Below, one piece after another: positions 17,398 through 26,505 of a stretch of 63,174 nt of DNA. The position numbers and the translations under genes were made by a program. The notes under the pieces are model-generated. The model saw nothing but the letters and a program-made list of their open reading frames with translations. It had not been told where the DNA came from and searched no databases. Source of the DNA: Verrucomicrobiales bacterium (GTDB lineage Bacteria; Verrucomicrobiota; Verrucomicrobiia; Verrucomicrobiales; DEV007); assembly GCA_029233965.1 (NCBI GenBank), contig JARGOP010000014.1:25950-89123 (forward strand), read 5' to 3'. The first letter of the stretch is position 1; the number at the start of each line of letters is the position of its first letter.

Positions 17398-17841
17398 TCA
17401 ACGCATTGCGTCGCGACGGGCGACACACGCGAGTTCAAAGGCAGCTTCGTCCCCATGCTTCAAAACGGAGAAGCGAACCATTTTGCGATCCCCGTCTGAT
17501 GAGGTCCAGCTCGCCTGCCAGAAGTGATACTCGGTGCCGTTGGCGCTCTTCTGGACAATCCGGGTGACTCCAACCACGCCGGAACGATTGCGTGAAGCGG
17601 GGACGGTGTGCGAACGGGAAGAGGCAGCGCTCAGTCGCTCAGCGCGCTCCGCTCTTGCGAGCAGTCGATCACGAAACTGCCTTGCCCGATTGAGAGATCC
17701 GGTTTGTCCGCCCCAGGCGGAATCAGAAAAAAAGCGCCCGTAGCGGACGCCTTTTCGCTGAAATCTGACCTGCCAGCCGCGAGTGCCGACTGACTTCTGG
17801 TCACGTCGGCTGATTCCGAAATTGGGATCAGAATCGCTCAC
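17398..17841 (-). CDS. Bacterial AP2/ERF-domain protein
   Basis: Encodes 147 residues with two AP2-like beta-sheet repeats: residues about 5-60 (GWQVRFQRKGVRYGRFFSD ... RARQFRDRLL) and about 87-145 (SGVVGVTRI ... YHFWQASWTS ... FSVLKHGDEAAFELA). The second has the typical GVxGV and WQA elements of the AP2 fold. In plants AP2 proteins bind DNA; in bacteria AP2 domains are also found in homing endonucleases, but no nuclease domain is present here. It may be a small DNA-binding protein. Its stop lies 2 bases from the convergent pyrophosphatase stop, and it lies 26 bases downstream of the HtrA gene, so read-through is likely. Confidence 0.75.
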   Translation of the reverse strand: MSDSDPNFGISRRDQKSVGTRGWQVRFQRKGVRYGRFFSDSAWGGQTGSLNRARQFRDRLLARAERAERLSAASSRSHTVPASRNRSGVVGVTRIVQKSANGTEYHFWQASWTSSDGDRKMVRFSVLKHGDEAAFELACVARRDAMR

Positions 17842-17867
17842 AGCCTTGCGGTGTCTTGGAGAGAATC

Positions 17868-19376
17868 CTATTCGGTCAGAGGCACCGCGAGAATATCACG
17901 GCGACCGGCGACATAGACTTGCAGAAGGAGCACATCAGACTCAAAGCCCTCCACAATATCGAAAGCCTCTTTGACGCTGCTGATATCGTTCTGGTCGATT
18001 TGAGTGATCACGGTTCCGGGACGAAGACCAGCCTCGGCAGCAGGCACGTTGTCCTGAACGCTCTCAACCACAACCCCCTTGATATCCTCACCCAGCTGGA
18101 GCGCAGCGCGGGTCTCCTCATCCAGGTCCTTGATGCGAACTCCTTCGACAAACTCCTGAGGCTTCGTGGTCCCGCCCGTTCCGGGTGCGCCGGCGAGGCT
18201 CTTCGTACCGTCTTCAAGATCCCCGAGAACGACTTCGATATTCTTGTCCTTTCCGTTGCGGATAATATCGAATTTCACCTTTGCTCCGGGAGGCGTGTTG
18301 CTGATGTCGAGACGGAGGCGCTGCATATCACTGACCTCAGCACCATTGTAGGAAACGATGAGATCACCGGGCTTCATGCCAGCTTCAGCCGCCGGCGTGT
18401 CACTGCCGACTTCTGTGACGAGAACACCGTTCTGTTCATCCCGTCCCAGCGCCTTGGCAAAGTTCTCGTCGAGCTCGCGGAGAAAGACTCCGAGGAAGCC
18501 CCGCTTCACAACGCCGTCACCCTGAATGAGCCGCTCCACGATGTTGAGTGCCATGTTCGCCGGAATCGCAAATCCAATCCCGATATTTCCGCCGGAAAAA
18601 TTCGACTGAATCGCTGTGTTAATCCCGATAAGACGACCGCTCGCATCCACGAGCGCTCCGCCGGAGTTACCGCGGTTAATCGCCGCATCCGTCTGGATGA
18701 AGTTCTCATAGCCGCCATTGGTGATGTTCAGCTCGTTCCGGCCCAGGGCACTCACAATGCCTATCGAGGCACTCTGCTCAAGCGTAAGCGGGTTTCCGAC
18801 GGCAAGAACGACGTCACCGATTCGCAGCTTCGAGCTGTCACCGATCGTGATCTGCTTTAGCCCCTTGGCGTCGATCTTGAGAAGGGCGACATCGGTGCGG
18901 GGATCCGCGCCGATGAGTTCCGCTGAATATTCTTTCTGATTCTCAGGAAGGGTCACTTTGATCTCATCCGCATCGGCAACGACGTGATTGTTGGTCAAAA
19001 TGTAGCCGTCCGGAGAGATCACGACCCCGGAACCGAGGCCCTGTTCCTGACGCTCGGGAGCTTCGTTGCGATACTGCTCAAGGAGTTCGTCCGGAATGTC
19101 GAAAAAGCGCTTCAGCATTTCCTCCTGCTGGGTGTTTCGGGTTTGATCGACTTTCACGGACTTTGTTGCAAAAATTGTGACCACGGCCGGCATCACTTTT
19201 TCCAGTGCCGGTGCGTAGCTGGTCATCCCGGGAGCGTCGGTCTCTCCCTTATCGATGAGAAGCTTCTTCTGGAGATCTTGATATTTCTGGGTATCGGCTT
19301 GAGCTGCGAGAGTAAATCCAAGCGTGACCGCTCCGACGAACGCAGCGAGGGCCTGGAGGAGGAATTTTCGTTTCAT
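17868..19376 (-). CDS. degP: Periplasmic serine protease of the Do/DegP/HtrA family
   Basis: Encodes 502 residues with a signal peptide (MKRKFLLQALAAFVGAVTLG, cleavage near AAQA). The trypsin-like domain carries the triad His131 (TNNHVV), Asp162 (RTDVALL) and Ser238 (RGNSGG), followed by two PDZ domains (from about 290 and about 410; GMKPGDLIVSYNG and GLRPGTVITQIDQ). HtrA proteases degrade or refold misfolded envelope proteins as cage-like oligomers. The long charged stretch before the catalytic domain (QQEEMLKRFFDIPDELLEQY) is the usual LA-loop region. The upstream 143-base gap to moeB is divergent and must hold both promoters. Confidence 0.95.
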   Translation of the reverse strand: MKRKFLLQALAAFVGAVTLGFTLAAQADTQKYQDLQKKLLIDKGETDAPGMTSYAPALEKVMPAVVTIFATKSVKVDQTRNTQQEEMLKRFFDIPDELLEQYRNEAPERQEQGLGSGVVISPDGYILTNNHVVADADEIKVTLPENQKEYSAELIGADPRTDVALLKIDAKGLKQITIGDSSKLRIGDVVLAVGNPLTLEQSASIGIVSALGRNELNITNGGYENFIQTDAAINRGNSGGALVDASGRLIGINTAIQSNFSGGNIGIGFAIPANMALNIVERLIQGDGVVKRGFLGVFLRELDENFAKALGRDEQNGVLVTEVGSDTPAAEAGMKPGDLIVSYNGAEVSDMQRLRLDISNTPPGAKVKFDIIRNGKDKNIEVVLGDLEDGTKSLAGAPGTGGTTKPQEFVEGVRIKDLDEETRAALQLGEDIKGVVVESVQDNVPAAEAGLRPGTVITQIDQNDISSVKEAFDIVEGFESDVLLLQVYVAGRRDILAVPLTE

Positions 19377-19519
19377 ATAGATTTTCGTTTGGTTGAAAAG
19401 ATGAGGAGGGTGAAGGTCAAACTGCCCTGGCAGGGGCGGCTCGACACCAAAGTCGCATTTGCCTTGTAGAGCGAACCCCTGTTGTTTTTCCGTCTATTTT
19501 TTCTTTTCCCCATCGCCCT

Positions 19520-20686
19520 ATGGAATCCCTTATTCCCCCCGAGCGTCTCGAAGTCATCGAGCTTTCCACCCCGGAGAAGCAGCGATACGCGCGACATCTC
19601 ACAATTCCTGACGTCGGTATCGAAGGTCAAAAGAAGCTCAAGGCCGCCAAAGTCCTCTGCATCGGTGCCGGCGGGCTCGGCTCACCGGTTGCGATGTACC
19701 TGGCCGCAGCGGGGATCGGGGAAATTGGGATCGTCGATTTCGACCTCGTCGACTTTTCGAATCTCCAGCGCCAGTTGCTCCACGGAACCGGCGATATCGG
19801 CAAAAAGAAAATCGTGTCGGCAACGGAACGCCTCTCTGAGATCAACCCGGAAGTGGGCGTGAAAACTTACGACACCCGGCTCGACGCCGGCAACGCGGGA
19901 GAAATCGCTGAGCCCTACGACCTCATCATCGATGGAACCGACAATTTCGAGACCCGCTATCTGAGCAATGATCTCGCCGTTCTGACCGGGAAACCGAATG
20001 TCTACGGCTCGATCTTCCGCTTTGAAGGGCAGGTTTCCGTCTTTGACCCCTCTCGCGGCGGGCCATGCTATCGCTGCCTATTCCCGACTCCTCCTGAACC
20101 CGGGCAGGTACCGAGTTGCGCGGAAGGCGGTGTCCTCGGGGTGCTTCCGGGAATTGTTGGATGCCTGCAAACCAATGAGGCCATCAAATTGATCCTCGGC
20201 ATCGGGGAACCTCTCGTGGGTAGACTGGTCCATTTTGACGCCCTTGCCTTTCGCTTTCGTGAGATCAAATTGAGAAAAGACCCTGAGTGTGTCATCTGTG
20301 GAGAGTCGCCTACCCTGACTGAACTGAAAAATATAGAATTCGCCTGTGACATGAGTAATCGCCCCGGCCTGAAAGAAATCGACGTCCACGAGCTGAAGTC
20401 CCGCATGGAGAACCCGGAACCCTTCGTCCTCCTCGATGTTCGCGAGCACACTGAGATTGAGGTCGCCAGGCTCCCCGGTTCTGTCGTCATTCCGCTGGGA
20501 GAATTACCGGAGCGACTCGACGAACTGGATCCTGCAGCGGAACTGATCATTCACTGCAAAGCCGGAGGCCGCAGCGCCAGAGCACTCGCGATTCTAACGG
20601 AAGCGGGCTTTGAAAATGCCTGCCATGTCCAGGGCGGAATCAATGCCTGGTCGACCGAGATCGACGCGACGGTTCCGCTTTATTAG
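19520..20686 (+). CDS. moeB: MoeB/ThiF-type adenylyltransferase fused to a rhodanese domain
   Basis: Encodes 388 residues. The E1-like domain has the ATP loop GAGGLG (49-54), the zinc ligands Cys183/Cys186 and Cys257/Cys260, and the conserved Cys200 in PSCAEGG. A C-terminal rhodanese domain (about 285-388) has its sulfur-carrying Cys346 in HCKAGGRS. Such MoeZ/MoeBR proteins adenylate the C-terminal glycine of MoaD-, ThiS- or CysO-like proteins and hand them sulfur for molybdopterin, thiamine or cysteine synthesis. None of those partners is encoded in the window, so the exact pathway is open. Divergent from htrA. Confidence 0.93.
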   Translation: MESLIPPERLEVIELSTPEKQRYARHLTIPDVGIEGQKKLKAAKVLCIGAGGLGSPVAMYLAAAGIGEIGIVDFDLVDFSNLQRQLLHGTGDIGKKKIVSATERLSEINPEVGVKTYDTRLDAGNAGEIAEPYDLIIDGTDNFETRYLSNDLAVLTGKPNVYGSIFRFEGQVSVFDPSRGGPCYRCLFPTPPEPGQVPSCAEGGVLGVLPGIVGCLQTNEAIKLILGIGEPLVGRLVHFDALAFRFREIKLRKDPECVICGESPTLTELKNIEFACDMSNRPGLKEIDVHELKSRMENPEPFVLLDVREHTEIEVARLPGSVVIPLGELPERLDELDPAAELIIHCKAGGRSARALAILTEAGFENACHVQGGINAWSTEIDATVPLY

Positions 20687-20817
20687 AACAGCTGAATTTT
20701 TCGAATACGAAGGCTCTTCACTTCGACTCATTTGAATGATTCGGCGCAACGGGTAGTCTCCCGGATTCCTGCTCATTCGTTTCCATTCTCTCTCATTCGT
20801 GTCTGAAATCCAAGACG

Positions 20818-21042
20818 ATGAACCAAACGCTCTCCCCTGAGGTCCAAGCGCTCCTCCGCTGCCCCCTCTCTCAGCAGAATCTTCACCTCGCGACAGCAGA
20901 GGAACTCTCCGCATTTTCGGCCGATTTTCCCGAAGGAGCCTGGATCACGGAAGACCGTTCCCGCGCTTATCCAATCCGGGACGACTTTCCCATTCTCGTT
21001 CCGGACGAGTCACTGCAAGTCAGGAGCGGGACGTCAGATTGA
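20818..21042 (+). CDS. Trm112-like small protein
   Basis: Encodes 74 residues that match the Trm112/UPF0434 family: CPLSQQNLHLATAEEL near the start and AYPIRDDFPILVPDE at the end. In several bacteria these proteins support methyltransferases. Only one cysteine (Cys16, in RCP) is left, so a zinc site is unlikely, as is common in bacterial members. The stop overlaps the convergent nadK stop by 9 bases. It follows moeB after 131 bases on the same strand. Confidence 0.8.
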   Translation: MNQTLSPEVQALLRCPLSQQNLHLATAEELSAFSADFPEGAWITEDRSRAYPIRDDFPILVPDESLQVRSGTSD

Positions 21043-21903
21043 GGTACCGGTCCAGCCGAGCTTTTGATTCAGGATCCGATAGAAATCCTGTCCCGGCAGC
21101 GAGATGAGCGGGAGATCAAACGACGCGCGGCGCATACGAACCTTGGCGGGGTTTGAAATCGAGGCGACCAGCTTACCGTCGACCATCAAGGCGAGATCGT
21201 CTCTCTGCTCCGGCGCGTTGAAAACAAGCTGACTCTGTCCATCGACCACAAGCGGGCGGTTCGCGAGCGCATGCGGACAAATCGGCGTGATGATAAACAC
21301 ATCCGCGTCGGGATCGACGAGTGGTCCCCCCGCCGACAGCGAGTAGGCGGTTGAACCGGTCGGCGTGGAAAGAATCAACCCGTCGCCCGAATACCGGTTC
21401 GCAAATTTCTCGTTGATATGCGCTTCGACATGAATGCCTCGTGCGTCGACACCGCGGCAGAGGAGGATTTCATTCAGCGCGAAAAAAGTCTCTTTCACCT
21501 CCCCTTCAACCTCGAACTCGCCTTCGATGAGAACACGATGACTCGACTCGTATTTCCCGGTCGCAATCGCCTCAACCAACCTGCCGCTTTCCTGCGTTGT
21601 CGCACAGGTCATGAAGCCCAGAGTCCCCGTGTTGATCGCCGCAATTGGCTTCACCTTGTCCTGCAACTGTCGAAGCACCCAGAGAATCGTCCCGTCGCCA
21701 CCGAGCACGACGAGGAGATCGACCCGATCACTCAGTTCCTCGAAGGACATCCCATCAACCGTCCCAACGAGTTCCGCCGTCGTCTCCTCGAAAAGGACCG
21801 GCACCCCGCGCTCACCAAACTGCTCGATGAGATCAAGGAGCAGCTCCTTAGCCCCTTCTTTTGAAGGGTTGGCGATGATTCCTACTCGGGGTGCTTCAGC
21901 CAT
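21034..21903 (-). CDS. nadK: NAD kinase
   Basis: Encodes 289 residues. GGDGT at 68-72 (ATP/phosphate binding) and the later NAD-binding stretch GDGLILSTPTGSTAYSLSAGGP are the two signatures of NAD kinase, which phosphorylates NAD to NADP in the cytoplasm. Length is normal. It overlaps the end of tlyA by 22 bases and is expected to be translated from the same mRNA; tlyA-nadK adjacency is common in bacteria. Confidence 0.95.
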   Translation of the reverse strand: MAEAPRVGIIANPSKEGAKELLLDLIEQFGERGVPVLFEETTAELVGTVDGMSFEELSDRVDLLVVLGGDGTILWVLRQLQDKVKPIAAINTGTLGFMTCATTQESGRLVEAIATGKYESSHRVLIEGEFEVEGEVKETFFALNEILLCRGVDARGIHVEAHINEKFANRYSGDGLILSTPTGSTAYSLSAGGPLVDPDADVFIITPICPHALANRPLVVDGQSQLVFNAPEQRDDLALMVDGKLVASISNPAKVRMRRASFDLPLISLPGQDFYRILNQKLGWTGTSI

Positions 21904-22622
21904 GCCAGAAATTCAATATTACCGTCGGTTCCACTGATAGGCGACTGCGTCAGGCCATGCCAGCTTTTTCCCAAATCGCTGAGCACGAAATCCCGAATCT
22001 TTTCAACCGCTTCCTCGTGGAGTTCAGGTTCGCGGACGATCCCCCCTTTGCCGATCTGATCCCGCCTCAACTCGAACTGCGGTTTGATCAGACAAACGAC
22101 CGAGCCGCCGGGCTTCAATACCGCAAAAACCGGTCCGAGGATCAGTGTGAGCGAGATGAAAGAAACATCAATGACGACGAGATCGACCTGTTCCGGCAAA
22201 TCCTCTGCGGTCATGTGCCGAATGTTGATGCCCTCCCGGGAGACGACTCTCTCATCACTTCGAATTTTCCAGGCGAGCTGATTCTTTCCCACATCGTAGG
22301 CATAAACGCGGGCCGCTCCGCGCTGCAGAGCACAATCGGTAAAGCCACCGGTGGAGGCCCCCGCATCGAGAATGACGAGGCCTTCAACATCGATCTCAAA
22401 CTCATCGAGGGCTTTCTCGAGCTTCAGCCCTCCGCGACTGACATACTTCGGTTTGCTCTTCAGAATGATTTCCGCCTCCCCGTCGATCTTGAGACCCGGC
22501 TTCAGATTCCCCTCGATGCCCTCAACGCAGACCTCACCGGCGAGAATGAGCCGTTTTGCCATCTCACGGGAATCGCAAAATCCCCGACGGTGCAGCACCA
22601 AATCCAATCTTTCTTTTCCCAT
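21882..22622 (-). CDS. tlyA: TlyA family rRNA 2'-O-methyltransferase (hemolysin A-like)
   Basis: Encodes 246 residues from the ATG at 22622 (MGKERLDLVL), chosen because the S4 RNA-binding domain begins there; 25 further residues upstream do not fit. The S4 domain (1-62) is followed by an FtsJ-like methyltransferase with SAM motif LDAGASTGGFTD (85-96) and VDLVVIDVSFISL. TlyA proteins methylate 16S and 23S rRNA ribose, which in mycobacteria affects capreomycin sensitivity. The divergent neighbour starts 172 bases away, so the promoter lies in that gap. Confidence 0.93.
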   Translation of the reverse strand: MGKERLDLVLHRRGFCDSREMAKRLILAGEVCVEGIEGNLKPGLKIDGEAEIILKSKPKYVSRGGLKLEKALDEFEIDVEGLVILDAGASTGGFTDCALQRGAARVYAYDVGKNQLAWKIRSDERVVSREGINIRHMTAEDLPEQVDLVVIDVSFISLTLILGPVFAVLKPGGSVVCLIKPQFELRRDQIGKGGIVREPELHEEAVEKIRDFVLSDLGKSWHGLTQSPISGTDGNIEFLAWLKHPE

Positions 22623-22794
22623 ACGAGTCCGTTCAGTCAGGCCCCAAAATCCGGCGGCGCTGAATCGAAACAGAGCCCCGTTTGGCTCGAAGTTCAAGCC
22701 GCAGGATGGTTGACTTCACAGACAGAAGTTCGTCAAAATCGTCAGTTGGTTCGTATCGACAGAGCCTCACGAATGGGTAGTATCCCCACTTCAA

Positions 22795-23421
22795 ATGTCT
22801 CGTTCCCCCTTCCCCGTTTTTTCCCTGATCACTCTCGTTTTTCTTTCGGCAGCCATGTCGGATGAAACCTCGAAACCTGATCACTGGATCAAAACACCGG
22901 CGCAATGGGCGCTGCTTGAGGCTGGAGACGTAATTATTCTCGAGTCGACCGGAGAATCTGAAACCAAGGGTTCCAACCATGCCGCGACGGCTGCCATTCT
23001 CATCGACTCGCCGGTGATCCCGGTTTGGGATGTGGTCAATGATCAGGAAAAGGCTCCCAATTACATGAAGACACTCCGGAGTTCAAAACTACTGGAGGAG
23101 CACGAAGGGTATTCCCTTATTCAGCAACAAGTTAAGATAGGTTTTCACAAAGTTAACTACGTAGTGAAACACGTGCCGACTCCGCCGTCCGTGATTCATT
23201 TTTCGAGAGAGCGTGGCGACATGAAGGAGATGAACGGTTTCTGGCGCTTCATCGAAGTGGGCGGAGGAGAGGAATCGAAGACCCTCCTGATTTACCGGCT
23301 CAGCTTGAAGCCGGACTTCCCGGTTCCGGCTTTCCTGATTCGAAAGTCACTCTCGGATAACCTTCCCGACACCTTGACCTCCGTTCGGGACGAAGTGCTC
23401 AGGATTCGAAAGGATTCCTGA
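22795..23421 (+). CDS. Exported SRPBCC (START-like) lipid-binding domain protein
   Basis: Encodes 208 residues with a signal peptide (SPFPVFSLITLVFLSAAM). The mature protein has the helix-grip pattern of polyketide cyclase/SRPBCC proteins: AATAAILIDSPVIPVWDVVNDQEKAPNYM, then VKIGFHKVNYVVKH, and a long C-terminal helix (RKSLSDNLPDTLTSVRDEVLRI). Such domains hold hydrophobic ligands in a cavity. Related exported Verrucomicrobial proteins are of unknown function. The gene stands alone, divergent from tlyA. Confidence 0.7.
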   Translation: MSRSPFPVFSLITLVFLSAAMSDETSKPDHWIKTPAQWALLEAGDVIILESTGESETKGSNHAATAAILIDSPVIPVWDVVNDQEKAPNYMKTLRSSKLLEEHEGYSLIQQQVKIGFHKVNYVVKHVPTPPSVIHFSRERGDMKEMNGFWRFIEVGGGEESKTLLIYRLSLKPDFPVPAFLIRKSLSDNLPDTLTSVRDEVLRIRKDS

Positions 23422-23549
23422 GCGGTCGGCGCACCCTGCTCTACCCGTCCGGGGCTGCCGGACTGGCTCCGCGACCGGACCCAAACGCTTGGGCCCACGA
23501 ATTTTGTAACCGCTTTCTGCACCGTTGCGTCTCCCCTTTCTGAACGACT

Positions 23550-25190
23550 ATGCAGTTCCGACGACTCAGGCTCCCCGGTGCCCTCCTGCTCTTTCCCGTG
23601 CTGGTGATCCTTCTCACGGTGGTGGTGGCGCATCTCCTGAAAACCGAACCGGTCGCTCCGCTGGAAGGCAGCGTCATTCCGGAGGAAGCAGAAGAGCGCA
23701 TTCATACAGTCGATGCCGCTTTTCTGAGGGAGTGGGCCGCGAGAGACATCCTTCCCGCCCCTGAGGCCGATGTTCTCACCCTCATCCGCCGCCTCTCTCT
23801 GGCCCTCACCGGCGCGACGCCATCCCTCGAAGAACTTCGCCGTCTCGACACCCTTCCCACTGAGGCAGATCCCGTGCAGTCGTGGCTGGATCATCTCTTC
23901 GCCGATCCACGCTATCATCATTACTTTGCGGAGCGACTCACCCGGGCTTTCGTCGGAGTCGAGACAGGACCGTTTCTGGTCTACCGCAGGCGACGACTGG
24001 TGAACTGGCTTACAGAAGAACTCGCTACGAATCGGCCCTACGATGCCATGATCCGCGACCTGATCGCTTCGGAAGGCGTCTGGACCACCAATCCGGAGAC
24101 CAACTTCATCACCGCAACCGTGATTCAGAATGGGGACAACAAAGGCCCTGACGAGGTTAAGCTGGCCGCGAGAACTTCCCGTGCCTTTCTCGGAATCAGT
24201 CTCGATTGCATGCAGTGTCACGACGATAAGTTCGGCGACTACTGGAAGCAAAGTCACTTTCACGAACTGGCCGCCTTCTACGCTCAGGCCGAGATGAGCC
24301 TCACCGGCGTTCGCGAAGCGCGATCAAAGGACTACGAGGTCGCTTATCTCGGAGAAGTCGATCCCGGGATCGTCGATGCCTCCGTTCCCTTCCAGCCGGA
24401 TCTCCTCCCCGAATCCGGCAATCGTCGCGCACGCCTCGCCCGGTGGATCACGCACGATGAGAACCGCACCTTTGCCCGCGCCGCCGTAAACCGGACCTGG
24501 GCACTGCTCACCGGCCGCCCTCTCCACAGTCCCGTCGATGAAATCCCGCTCGAAGGCCCCTTCCCTGTCGGGATGGAGGAACTCACCGATTTCTTCATCG
24601 CGGAAAAGCACGACTACCAGGCTCTGATCCGCATCATTGCCGCGAGCGAGCCGTTCCGGCGCGACAGTCGCTCTGCCGATCCCACCACCCCGGTGACCCG
24701 GGCGCAGGAGGTAGCGTGGGCCGCTTTTCCGATTACACCGCTCCGATCCGAGCAGGTCGCCGGCAGCGTCATTCAGGCAGCTTCCCTGCAGGCTCTCGAT
24801 CAGGATGTCCATGTCATCACGAAGTTCAGGCGCTTCGGGGAAACGCGGGACTTTGTGAAACGCTATGGTGACCAGGGGGAAAACGAATTCGCCGAAGAAG
24901 CCGGAACGATTCCGCAACGGCTCCTTCTCATGAACGGAAAACTCGTCGCCGAACGGACCGGACCGAATCCGATCATGAACAGCGCGACCCGAATCGCCAA
25001 CTACTCCCCCTCCAACGAAGAGGCCCTGAACGTGGCCTTCCTTGCGACCCTGACACGTCTCCCCAATGAACGGGAACGTGAGCATTTCATCCCTCAGCTT
25101 TCGGAGTTTAAGAAAAAGGGGAAGGACCGTGCCATGGCCGATGTCTTCTGGGCCCTGATCAACTCAACCGAATTCTCATGGAATCGATGA
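23550..25190 (+). CDS. DUF1549/DUF1553 protein (PSCyt2-PSD1) with N-terminal membrane anchor
   Basis: Encodes 546 residues: a membrane segment near residues 9-30 (LPGALLLFPVLVILLTVVVA), a DUF1549 domain (about 65-235) with its cytochrome-like CMQCH motif, and a DUF1553 domain (about 285-540, NRTWALLTGRPLHSPVD and NGKLVAERTG). These proteins are abundant in Planctomycetes and Verrucomicrobia and always appear next to DUF1501 proteins, but their biochemical role is unknown. It is shorter than most because the leading PSCyt1 cytochrome domain is absent. It overlaps the DUF1501 gene by 13 bases. Confidence 0.9.
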   Translation: MQFRRLRLPGALLLFPVLVILLTVVVAHLLKTEPVAPLEGSVIPEEAEERIHTVDAAFLREWAARDILPAPEADVLTLIRRLSLALTGATPSLEELRRLDTLPTEADPVQSWLDHLFADPRYHHYFAERLTRAFVGVETGPFLVYRRRRLVNWLTEELATNRPYDAMIRDLIASEGVWTTNPETNFITATVIQNGDNKGPDEVKLAARTSRAFLGISLDCMQCHDDKFGDYWKQSHFHELAAFYAQAEMSLTGVREARSKDYEVAYLGEVDPGIVDASVPFQPDLLPESGNRRARLARWITHDENRTFARAAVNRTWALLTGRPLHSPVDEIPLEGPFPVGMEELTDFFIAEKHDYQALIRIIAASEPFRRDSRSADPTTPVTRAQEVAWAAFPITPLRSEQVAGSVIQAASLQALDQDVHVITKFRRFGETRDFVKRYGDQGENEFAEEAGTIPQRLLLMNGKLVAERTGPNPIMNSATRIANYSPSNEEALNVAFLATLTRLPNEREREHFIPQLSEFKKKGKDRAMADVFWALINSTEFSWNR

Positions 25191-26497
25191 CCCCCTCCTT
25201 CCTCTCACCCGGCAGTTGCGGTAAGCCGGAACACCTTTCCAGAAGGACCCTGCTTCGTGGAGCCGGACTTGTCGGCCTGAGCTGGCTCACGCCTCTCTCG
25301 CAGCAGTTGGCGATCGGGGCGGAAAAATCACGGAGTCGTCCCAAGTCCGTGATCGTTCTCTGGCTGCAGGGTGGAGCGAGTCAGCTCGAGACCTTCGATC
25401 CCCATCCGGACAGCGCGATTTCCTACGGCAGCACTTCGATCAAAACCGCCGTGAAAGGGATCGAATTCGGAGGTGGTCTGGAAAGAACCGCCGGGCTGGC
25501 GAATGAGTTCTCGGTCCTGCGTTCCGTCACCGGAGACGAAGGAGACCACGCTCGCGCCATGTATCATACCAAGACAGGGTTTCGTCCTTTTCCCGGCGTG
25601 ATCCACCCTTCGATTGGAGCGGTCATGTGTCACGAGCTTCCCGTTCCCGTCACCGGCGGCAAGCCGCTCGACATCCCGACGCACATCTCCATCCTGCCTT
25701 CCGCCTTTCCCGCCCGTGGCGGCTATCTCGGGGCACGTTTCGACGCCTTTCAAGTCGGCAACCCCGTGCGTCCTGTCGCCGACCTGAGCTCCCGGGTCGA
25801 TTCCAAACGCGATGAAAAACGATTCAAGTCTCTGAGCGTTCTCGAGGAATCCTTCGCCGCCGGACGGATTCCTGATCTTGAAGGAAAACGGACCCTGCAC
25901 CGAACCTCCATCGAAAGTGCCAAAGCGATGATGAACTCGGAGCAACTCGCCGCGTTTGACGTCAGCAAGCGTCCCGCTTCCGAACGCAATGCCTACGGCG
26001 ACACCCCGTTTGGACGAAGCTGCCTTGCGGCACTGGAACTCGTCCAGGCCGGAGTCCGCTGCGTCGAAGTCACCCTCAAGGGATGGGACACCCACATCAA
26101 CAATCACGAGTTGCACTTGAAGCAGAACGAAATCCTCGACCCGGCGCTGGCGTCGCTCATTTCAGGGCTCAAAGAGCGCGATCTCTACGAGGATACCATC
26201 CTGCTCGTAGGGACAGAATTCGGACGGACCCCGAAGCTGAATGTCACCGAGGGCCGGGATCACTGGCCGCATGGATTCAGCGTCCTCCTGGGCGGCGGCG
26301 GATTGCGGGGTGGACTGGCGATCGGCGAGACCGATCCGTCCGGCGAGAAGACGGAGCCCGCCCGGAAAGTGAAAGTGGACGACGTCCACGCTACGATCCT
26401 TAGCGCCCTCGGAATCGATTATGAATCCGAGCTGACTACTCCGATTGGACGCCCCCTGCCGCTCAGCGAAGGGCGTCTCATTCGTGAGTTACTCTAA
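25178..26497 (+). CDS. Tat-exported DUF1501 protein (sulfatase-fold relative)
   Basis: Encodes 439 residues with a twin-arginine signal (LSRRTLLRGAGLVGLSWL). The DUF1501 domain belongs to the alkaline-phosphatase superfamily fold (VIVLWLQGGASQLETFDPHPD; GDEGDHARAMYHTKTGF; LLVGTEFGRTP; GRDHWPHGFSVLLGGGG), but lacks the sulfatase Cys-x-Pro-x-Arg. The pairing with the DUF1549/DUF1553 gene just upstream is typical of this phylum and suggests a common, probably extracytoplasmic, process in breakdown of complex carbohydrates. Translation is probably coupled through the 13-base overlap. Confidence 0.9.
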   Translation: MESMTPSFLSPGSCGKPEHLSRRTLLRGAGLVGLSWLTPLSQQLAIGAEKSRSRPKSVIVLWLQGGASQLETFDPHPDSAISYGSTSIKTAVKGIEFGGGLERTAGLANEFSVLRSVTGDEGDHARAMYHTKTGFRPFPGVIHPSIGAVMCHELPVPVTGGKPLDIPTHISILPSAFPARGGYLGARFDAFQVGNPVRPVADLSSRVDSKRDEKRFKSLSVLEESFAAGRIPDLEGKRTLHRTSIESAKAMMNSEQLAAFDVSKRPASERNAYGDTPFGRSCLAALELVQAGVRCVEVTLKGWDTHINNHELHLKQNEILDPALASLISGLKERDLYEDTILLVGTEFGRTPKLNVTEGRDHWPHGFSVLLGGGGLRGGLAIGETDPSGEKTEPARKVKVDDVHATILSALGIDYESELTTPIGRPLPLSEGRLIRELL

Positions 26498-26505
26498 CAA
26501 AGCGG

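Noticed and set aside
20818-21042. Zinc-ribbon function for the Trm112-like protein
   Set aside because: Only one cysteine is present, so a Cys4 zinc site cannot form.
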